Origin: Oceanisphaera profunda
GTDB lineage: Bacteria; Pseudomonadota; Gammaproteobacteria; Enterobacterales; Aeromonadaceae
Length of the DNA stretch: 64,000 bases
Reading direction: 5' to 3'
Assembly: GCF_002157895.1 (NCBI RefSeq)
Contig: NZ_CP021377.1
Location: 2,728,001-2,792,000 of the forward strand
This document shows, one piece after another, positions 58,458 to 64,000 of the stretch; the first letter of the stretch is position 1; each line of letters starts with the position of its first letter. Position numbers and translations under genes: made by a program. The notes beneath the pieces were generated by a model that saw only the letters and a program-made list of their open reading frames with translations, made no database searches and was not told the DNA's origin.

Positions 58458-58530
58458 ATAGCGCGGCAATCCATTCTACAAGTTTGCTCAGAGCCAAACC
58501 ACGGATTGCCGCGTCGTTACACTCCTCGTA
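58458..58530. repeat. GCGGCAATCC inverted repeat
   Basis: GCGCGGCAATCC and GGATTGCCGCGTCG face each other 28 bases apart. The right side continues as TTACACTCCTCGTAAGGACG, matching the widespread 'GTCATTGCGAGGAG ... GCGGCAATCC' repeat type known from many bacteria. Confidence 0.6.
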
Positions 58531-58557
58531 AGGACGAAAGTTAGGGTTTAGCTCTGG

Positions 58558-58634
58558 TCTTTTGTAGGGTCGAATTTATTCGACCGGTGTGGGGGAGAAG
58601 CTAGAATTGTTGGTCCAATAAATTGGACCCTACA
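58558..58634. repeat. TTTGTAGGGTC cloverleaf-like repeat
   Basis: Outer arms TTTGTAGGGTC and GACCCTACAAA enclose hairpins GGTCGAAtttaTTCGACC and GGTCCAATaaATTGGACC. The ATTTATT-type loop is shared with units near 52908 and 53006 although stems differ. Confidence 0.7.
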
Positions 58635-58662
58635 AAAAAACTGGTCACTCAACCAACATCGC

Positions 58663-59874
58663 TTATACCGTGCTGCTTACGGCTTCAAGTTTGGGCTTGT
58701 TGTTTATAATCTGTAAGTAACTGAGCGCCCACATGATTAACCCGCCGCTAAATAACGCCGCCGCCACATAGCCCGTTTGATTGGGCGTTGCACCTTCTGC
58801 AATCACCATGCCGCCTACCCAAGGGCCAATGGCATTGGCGATATTAAAAGCACATTGTACAAGTGCGCCTATCATGGCGTGGCCATTCGGTGACACATCC
58901 ATCAGTAAGGTTTGAATCAAGGTGGCTAAACCGAGGCTGCAGCCGATAAAAAATATCACCCCATAAAGCAGCCAAATATTATGGCTAGCCGTTACATAGG
59001 CCAGCGCAAAGATAATAGTCCCCACCAGTACTAGTCCCGTGGTGTGAATGGCCGATTTGTCGGCGGCTTTTCCCAGCACATAATTACCCAGCGTAGAGCC
59101 GATGCCAAACATCACCATGGCGATAGATATGGTATAGGCGGGGGTATCAGTGACCACTAAAATGGTGTCGGCAATGTAGGTGTAAATACAAAATACGCCG
59201 CCAAAGCCAATAATCACTATGCCTAAAATAGACCACACCAGCTTGTTTTTAAGAACGCTAAACTCGTTGAGCAGATTCGAGGGCTGGCTGTTTTTAACGT
59301 TGGGCACCACCTTATAAACGAAAATAAAGGCAATAAAGGCTAAGCCACCGGCCCCTGCTAAGCAGTAACGCCAGCTAAGATACTGCCCCACCAAGGTCAC
59401 AATGGGCACGCCCACTATGGTGGCAATGGTTAATCCCATAAAGACCTTCGACATAAAGCTGGCGCGCTGGCCTTGGGGAGCAATCTCTGAGGCCAATAAA
59501 ATAGCCGCACCAAAATAGGCGCCATGGGGCAGGCCGCTTAAAAATCGAAATAACACCAGTTGTTCTAGAGAGCTGGCGAAAGCACTTAAGCTATTGGCTA
59601 GGCACATTAAACTTAAAAACATCAACAGCGCGGTGCGTTTTTTCATATTGGCGGTGGCGAGCATTAAAATGGGCGCGCCAACCACCACCCCTATGGCATA
59701 GGCACTAATCGCATAACCGCTTTGAGCGGGAGTCGAGCCAAAGGTGTCACTGATCAGCGGCAGCATGGGCATCATGGAGAATTCAGCCAGCCCTAAAATA
59801 AAGGTGCCGAGCGCTAATACCACTAAAATGGCAGTGCGGTTAAGTGAGCGAGCAGCGGGCGTGGTATCTGCCAT
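58663..59874 (-). CDS. MFS drug/sugar efflux transporter, AraJ-like
   Basis: A 403-residue inner-membrane protein with twelve predicted helices. ALGTFILGLAEFSMMPMLPLISDTFG and YAISAYAIGVVVGAPI at the N-terminus, and LFRFLSGLPHGAYFGAAILLASEIAP, place it in the DHA1 family close to AraJ. Members export arabinose derivatives or drugs. It stands alone; substrate unknown. Confidence 0.9.
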   Translation of the reverse strand: MADTTPAARSLNRTAILVVLALGTFILGLAEFSMMPMLPLISDTFGSTPAQSGYAISAYAIGVVVGAPILMLATANMKKRTALLMFLSLMCLANSLSAFASSLEQLVLFRFLSGLPHGAYFGAAILLASEIAPQGQRASFMSKVFMGLTIATIVGVPIVTLVGQYLSWRYCLAGAGGLAFIAFIFVYKVVPNVKNSQPSNLLNEFSVLKNKLVWSILGIVIIGFGGVFCIYTYIADTILVVTDTPAYTISIAMVMFGIGSTLGNYVLGKAADKSAIHTTGLVLVGTIIFALAYVTASHNIWLLYGVIFFIGCSLGLATLIQTLLMDVSPNGHAMIGALVQCAFNIANAIGPWVGGMVIAEGATPNQTGYVAAALFSGGLIMWALSYLQIINNKPKLEAVSSTV

Positions 59875-60051
59875 AAAAAGTACCTTAAGGTGAACATTGA
59901 ATAGATGGGTAAGACTCTGCCCGCAGCTCAGCTAACAACAGTTGCAGAGGCTAAAAACGACAGCAGAGCGGGCATGAATGCAGGAATAAAATGGAGGAGC
60001 ATTTTACGTTAAAAGCGTTATTGCGTCCAAGATGGCATCCAAAAAATAAAA

Positions 60052-60073
60052 CCCCGAGCTGTGCGGCTCGGGG
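60052..60073 (-). terminator. Terminator of purMN
   Basis: CCCCGAGC and GCTCGGGG form a perfect 8-bp stem with a six-base loop, A-run on one side and TTTTT on the other, about 40 bases past the purN stop. Confidence 0.85.
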
Positions 60074-60111
60074 TTTTTATTTAGCTTGGCGCTAATAGCT
60101 GGCGCTATCTT

Positions 60112-60750
60112 TTATTCTTGCGCATAACCTTGGGCCGGCAACAAAGCGCCGTCTAGGTAGGCTTTGCCTTGTTGCATCACAGCGCGGCCATCGCAAAACC
60201 AGCGTACCGTGAGCGGGTAGATAGCATGCTCTTGTACTTGCACCCGCTCGGCGAGGCTTGCGGCATCGTCATCTTCAAACACAGGTACTCGCGCTTGTAA
60301 GATAACGGGGCCGCCATCCAGCTCTTCGGTGACAAAGTGTACGCTGCAACCGTGCTCTGCGTCAGCTGCATCAATGGCTTTTTGATGAGTGTGCAAACCT
60401 TGATAGCGAGGCAGCAAAGACGGATGAATGTTTAACAACCGGTTTTGATAATGGCGCACAAACTCTGGCGTTAAAATACGCATAAAGCCCGCGAGCACCA
60501 CCAAGTTCGGCTGATATTCATCTATGGCCTGTATTAGCGCCGTATCAAAAGTAGCACGATCCGCGTAGTCAACATTGGCCACCACTTGCGTGGCAACGCC
60601 CGCGGCTTTGGCACGCGCTACACCGTGGGCGTCGGCCTTGTTGCTAATCACAGCCACAATTTCGCCGCCTAATTGCCCAGCATTAGACTGATCCAACAAG
60701 GCTTGTAAGTTACTGCCATTGCCGGAAATCAGCACTACTATTCGGGTCAT
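60112..60750 (-). CDS. purN: Phosphoribosylglycinamide formyltransferase
   Basis: A 212-residue enzyme transferring formyl from 10-formyl-THF to GAR in purine synthesis. [25 protein letters not shown] and the catalytic [23 protein letters not shown] are present. It overlaps the purM stop by 4 bases (ATGA), so it is translationally coupled. Confidence 0.97.
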   Translation of the reverse strand: MTRIVVLISGNGSNLQALLDQSNAGQLGGEIVAVISNKADAHGVARAKAAGVATQVVANVDYADRATFDTALIQAIDEYQPNLVVLAGFMRILTPEFVRHYQNRLLNIHPSLLPRYQGLHTHQKAIDAADAEHGCSVHFVTEELDGGPVILQARVPVFEDDDAASLAERVQVQEHAIYPLTVRWFCDGRAVMQQGKAYLDGALLPAQGYAQE

Positions 60751-61784
60751 TTAATTTCGACCTGCTCTTCGCCATCGACGGCATTATCAATGCTGCCAAT
60801 TAACCAACATTGCTCGCCTTTGTCTTGCATAAACTGTACTGCCGCTGCCGCTTGGTCAGCAGGCAGGGCGATAACCATGCCCACACCACAGTTAAAGGTG
60901 CGATACATTTCTTTGGTCTCTACGTTGCCGGCAGTTTGTAACCAGCTAAACACTTCTGGCCACTGCCAGCTAGCACCATCAACGATGGCTTTAGTGCCTT
61001 TTGGCAACACGCGAGGAATATTTTCCCAAAAGCCGCCGCCAGTAATGTGGCTCAGTGCATGAATGTCGAACTTCTTGATCAGCTCCAATACCGGCTTCAC
61101 GTAGATGCGGGTAGGCTCCATCAAGGCATCGGCCAAGGTCGCATCACCTAATGGCTGTTGCAGATCCGCTTTGCTTACTTCTAAAATTTTGCGGATCAAC
61201 GAGAAACCGTTGGAGTGCGGGCCACTTGAGGCCAAAGCGATCAGTGCATCACCGGCGCCCACTTTAGTGCCATCGATAATTTCGCTCTTTTCCACCACAC
61301 CTACGCAAAAGCCGGCTAAGTCGTAATCGCCAGCTTGATACATGCCCGGCATTTCTGCGGTTTCGCCGCCAATTAATGCACAACCGCTCAGCTCACAGCC
61401 CACACCAATGCCGGTGACCACTTCGGCCGCCGCATCAACGTCTAACTTGCCGGTGGCATAATAATCGAGGAAAAACAGCGGCTCGCCACCTTGTACGATC
61501 AAGTCATTCACGCACATGGCAACGAGATCTATGCCCACACCTTGGTGGCGTTTTAAATCAATGGCCAAGCGCAGCTTAGTGCCTACACCATCGGTGCCGG
61601 CCACTAATACCGGTTCTTTGTAGCCGGTGGGAAGCTGGCACAAAGCGCCAAAGCCCCCGAGTCCGCCCATTACTTCTGGGCGGTGTGTGCGACGGCTAAC
61701 GCCTTTAATGCGTTCAACCAGGGCATTACCAGCGTCGATATCTACACCGGCGTCTTTGTAGCTCAGGGGTTTGTTCTGCGTCAC
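60747..61784 (-). CDS. purM: Phosphoribosylformylglycinamidine cyclo-ligase
   Basis: A 345-residue ATP-dependent AIR synthetase. [58 protein letters not shown] and [11 protein letters not shown] are conserved. The start codon is GTG with AAGG about 9 bases upstream. It is divergent from upp-uraA, as in E. coli. Confidence 0.97.
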   Translation of the reverse strand: MTQNKPLSYKDAGVDIDAGNALVERIKGVSRRTHRPEVMGGLGGFGALCQLPTGYKEPVLVAGTDGVGTKLRLAIDLKRHQGVGIDLVAMCVNDLIVQGGEPLFFLDYYATGKLDVDAAAEVVTGIGVGCELSGCALIGGETAEMPGMYQAGDYDLAGFCVGVVEKSEIIDGTKVGAGDALIALASSGPHSNGFSLIRKILEVSKADLQQPLGDATLADALMEPTRIYVKPVLELIKKFDIHALSHITGGGFWENIPRVLPKGTKAIVDGASWQWPEVFSWLQTAGNVETKEMYRTFNCGVGMVIALPADQAAAAVQFMQDKGEQCWLIGSIDNAVDGEEQVEIK

Positions 61785-61906
61785 GAGTGGTTACCTTGTC
61801 ATTATTTTTAGGAACGGACTTGTCTAACGGCGGATAGCCTAACTGCAGTTAGCCTAGTGGCGGATGGCGCATCTGCTTGCCTCATTTGGGGTTTGGCATC
61901 AGCAGA

Positions 61907-61922
61907 AGTACAACGCTTCCGT
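61907..61922. promoter_or_regulatory. Possible PurR operator upstream of purMN
   Basis: The minus strand reads ACGGAAGCGTTGTACT, agreeing with the PurR consensus ACGCAAACGTTTGCGT at 10 of 16 positions, including the central CG. It is about 125 bases upstream of purM, where PurR control is known in E. coli. Weak match. Confidence 0.3.
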
Positions 61923-61984
61923 CTGTTAGTCACGGTTTCGGTCGCTATTCTAATTTAATGCGCCAAGCAGTGCCACCTAAACAC

Positions 61985-62110
61985 CCTGAGGAGTGAGGGT
62001 TGAGGAGTGCAGAGTGAAGGGAAAAATAAAGCGCCGAGCTAAAACCAATAACCGCAGTAAGCCGTAAGCTATACGCCGTCAGTTAAAGCGTAAGGCGTAA
62101 GACGCATCGC
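61985..62110. repeat. Heptad tracts in the purM-upp gap
   Basis: CTGAGGAGTGAGGGTTGAGG (61988 on) is a GTGAGG-type tract; GTAAGCCGTAAGCTATACGC and AAGCGTAAGGCGTAAGACGC (62056-62104) are a second heptad-like tract, resembling CGTCTTATGTTATACGCCGT near 42436. No gene was seen in 61785-62338. Confidence 0.45.
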
Positions 62111-62338
62111 TACCGCCAGCGGTCACCCTTCCAAGGTCTATGCTAGGTAGCTACTCCAGTGATGGGCTAAGATCTGCTGAGCGTGATGCAGGTGGGCGTT
62201 AGAAAATTCTGCCGCTCTGTACTATTTTATGCTAAAGTTCTGCGGTTTTTTTGTGCGTGGCTCTTTATGCATGGTTCTTTTATGCTAAGCCCAGTTATGT
62301 ACCTCCAGTTACACAAGTCCAGTCGGGAGAATAGGTGA

Positions 62339-62965
62339 ATGAAAGTCGTTGAGGTTAAACACCCTTTGGTGAAACACAAGTTAGGGTTAATGCGCGAAGC
62401 CGACATTAGCACCAAGCGCTTTCGTGAGCTGGCCAGAGAAGTGGGTAGCTTGCTGACCTATGAAGCCACGGCCGATTTTGAGACGGAAAAAACCACCATT
62501 GAAGGTTGGAACGGCCCCACGGTTGTTGACCAGCTTAAAGGTAAAAAAGTCACAGTGGTGCCTATCTTGCGTGCCGGCCTTGGCATGATGGACGGCGTAC
62601 TGGAGCATATGCCAGGCGCGCGGGTTAGCGTGGTGGGTGTGTATCGTGATGAAGAAACCTTACAGCCGGTGCATTATTTCAATAAGTTGGTCAGCCATAT
62701 TGATGAGCGCTTGGCGCTGATTGTGGATCCTATGCTGGCCACCGGCGGCTCCATGATAGCCACCATTGACCTGTTAAAAGAAAAAGGCTGTCGCCACTTT
62801 AAGGTGATAGTGCTGGTAGCGGCACCCGAGGGCATTAAGGCGTTAGAAGCGGCACACCCAGAGGTGGAGCTGTATTGTGCTTCTATTGATGAGCGCCTTG
62901 ATAGCAATGGCTACATCATTCCTGGGCTCGGTGATGCGGGCGATAAAATATTTGGTACTAAATAA
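62339..62965 (+). CDS. upp: Uracil phosphoribosyltransferase
   Basis: A 208-residue salvage enzyme making UMP from uracil and [42 protein letters not shown] and the PRPP loop [11 protein letters not shown] are diagnostic. AGGTGAATG provides the ribosome site. It precedes the uracil permease gene, giving an uptake-and-salvage pair. Confidence 0.97.
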   Translation: MKVVEVKHPLVKHKLGLMREADISTKRFRELAREVGSLLTYEATADFETEKTTIEGWNGPTVVDQLKGKKVTVVPILRAGLGMMDGVLEHMPGARVSVVGVYRDEETLQPVHYFNKLVSHIDERLALIVDPMLATGGSMIATIDLLKEKGCRHFKVIVLVAAPEGIKALEAAHPEVELYCASIDERLDSNGYIIPGLGDAGDKIFGTK

Positions 62966-62982
62966 TCTATTACGTTAAGAAG

Positions 62983-63003
62983 CCGGCAATAGCCGGTTTT
63001 TTT
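62983..63003 (+). terminator. Intergenic terminator/attenuator between upp and uraA
   Basis: CCGGC and GCCGG form a short stem with an AATA loop, followed by seven T. It is between two genes usually co-transcribed, so partial termination is likely. Confidence 0.65.
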
Positions 63004-63031
63004 CTGCCTACATTTACGCAAGGTCAGATCC

Positions 63032-64000
63032 ATGAGTTCACAACCCCACACTCCCGCGCCCAGCTCAACGCCTCCGGCTAACCCTCAACCGTTAAACCCT
63101 CAATCGTCAGCGGTTGAGTCACGGTTGCACACCGCCATCGCCGGCTCACAAATGCTGTTTGTGGCCTTTGGCGCCTTGGTACTAATGCCGCTGATCACCG
63201 GTCTTGATCCTAACGTGGCTTTGTTTACTGCCGGTATAGGCACCTTGCTGTTTCAAGTGTGTACTAAGCGCCAAGTGCCGATCTTTTTAGCCTCTTCGTT
63301 TGCCTTTATCGCGCCCATTTTATATGGCGTACAAACCTGGGGTATTCCGGCCACCATGAGCGGCATTATGGCGGCCGGCGTTATGTATGTGTTGCTGAGC
63401 CAACTTATCCGTTGGCGAGGTACGGCCTTGCTCACCCGCTTACTGCCACCAGTGGTGGTGGGGCCGGTGATCATGGTGATAGGCCTTGGCTTAGCGCCGA
63501 TGGCGGTAAACATGGCCATTGGTAAGACGGGAGATGGCTCTGCGGTATTAATCGAGCACGATATCGCGCTTTGGTTATCGCTACCGGCATTGCTCACCAC
63601 TTTGTTGGTCTCAACCATGGCCAAAGGCGTGTTTCGTTTGGTGCCTATTAGTGCCGGTATTGCCGTGGGTTATGGTTTAGCGCTCGGGTTTGGGGTGGTG
63701 GACTTTGCTCCAGTACAAAACGCGGCTTGGTTGTCTATGCCGCACTTTGTCGCCCCTGAGTGGCACTGGCAGGCGGTGTTATTTATGTTACCGGTGGCGA
63801 TAGCGCCGGCCATTGAGCATATCGGCGATATCTTGGCCATTAGCTCGGTGACCGGCAAAGATTATCTGAAAAAGCCCGGTTTGCATCGCACCATCTTGGG
63901 TGACGGCGTTGCCACCATAGGTGCGTCTTGTTTTGGCGGACCGCCGAACACTACGTATTCTGAAGTGACGGGAGCGGTGATGCTGACCAAAAACTTTAAT
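63032..64000 (+). CDS. uraA: Uracil permease (NCS2 family), cut by the window end
   Basis: The first 323 codons are present and the frame is still open at the right edge. After a Pro/Ser/Gln-rich 30-residue N-terminal extension comes a nucleobase:cation symporter-2 domain: AGSQMLFVAFGALVLMPLITGLDPNVALFTAGIGTLLFQ, the conserved VVVGPVIMVIGLGLAP and IAPAIEHIGDILAISSVTGKDY with the family Glu, then TTYSEVTGAV. Start ATG follows AAGGTCAGATCC. It imports uracil for Upp. The N-terminal extension is longer than in E. coli UraA. Confidence 0.92.
   Translation, partial: MSSQPHTPAPSSTPPANPQPLNPQSSAVESRLHTAIAGSQMLFVAFGALVLMPLITGLDPNVALFTAGIGTLLFQVCTKRQVPIFLASSFAFIAPILYGVQTWGIPATMSGIMAAGVMYVLLSQLIRWRGTALLTRLLPPVVVGPVIMVIGLGLAPMAVNMAIGKTGDGSAVLIEHDIALWLSLPALLTTLLVSTMAKGVFRLVPISAGIAVGYGLALGFGVVDFAPVQNAAWLSMPHFVAPEWHWQAVLFMLPVAIAPAIEHIGDILAISSVTGKDYLKKPGLHRTILGDGVATIGASCFGGPPNTTYSEVTGAVMLTKNFN

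Overview
The window reads as chromosome of a marine-type gammaproteobacterium. Gene order is close to that of Escherichia coli, Vibrio and Aeromonas over long blocks (leuS-lptE-holA-nadD-rsfS-rlmH-mrdA-rodA ... dacA-ybeD-lipB-lipA; lnt-corC-ybeY-ybeZ-miaB|ubiF-tRNA cluster; prs-ispE-lolB|hemA-prfA-prmC-sirB1-kdsA; fadE|gmhA-yafJ; purNM|upp-uraA). GC is moderate and the intergenic space is very rich in repeats. An Aeromonadales relative such as Oceanisphaera or Oceanimonas fits, but the genus is inference.

Layout. 1-2.5 kb: a TonB-dependent receptor under a TPP riboswitch, hence probably a thiamine-compound importer; a near-copy of its promoter lies at the left edge. 2.9-4.3 kb: a flavoprotein monooxygenase with an N-terminal double CxxCxGxG zinc module. 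4.7-6.0 kb: an intact ISAs1-family element with a perfect 10-bp target duplication. 6.2-7.7 kb: two orphan membrane-anchored proteins, the first very AT-rich. 8.2-11.9 kb: a Scs/DsbD-like thiol-redox cluster plus a LysE exporter. 12.5-15.5 kb: yceB-like lipoprotein, DUF2750, yaiI and aroG. 15.9-30.3 kb: lipoate synthesis, cell elongation and peptidoglycan genes, ribosome maturation, NAD synthesis, DNA polymerase delta subunit, LPS transport and leucyl-tRNA synthetase, nearly all on the minus strand. rodA is interrupted by a one-base frameshift. 30.4-38.2 kb: ybeL, lnt-corC-ybeY-ybeZ-miaB, then ubiF. 38.8-40.1 kb: a six-gene tRNA operon (Met, Gln, Gln, Met, Leu, Gln) with four decayed tRNA-Gln 3'-half copies. 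40.5-52.8 kb: ychF-pth, a TauE/SafE permease, an S23-type four-helix protein, prs-ispE-lolB and hemA to kdsA. 53.3-64 kb: fadE with a FadR-like site, gmhA-yafJ, an FMN reductase, an AraJ-like MFS pump, purMN, upp and the start of uraA.

The genes are mostly housekeeping. The unusual content is between them: (i) cloverleaf repeats built on GCCGTCAT/ATGACGGC arms with two inner hairpins that show compensatory changes, as single copies and as three tandem arrays; (ii) at least four larger palindromic elements whose inner hairpins carry CATGGATG and CAGGGA-type cores; (iii) REP/REPIN-like units; (iv) degenerate GTGAGG-type heptad tracts that often bracket genes in inverted orientation; and (v) tRNA-Gln remnant-plus-terminator modules. 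No CRISPR array, prophage or recognisable defence system was seen.
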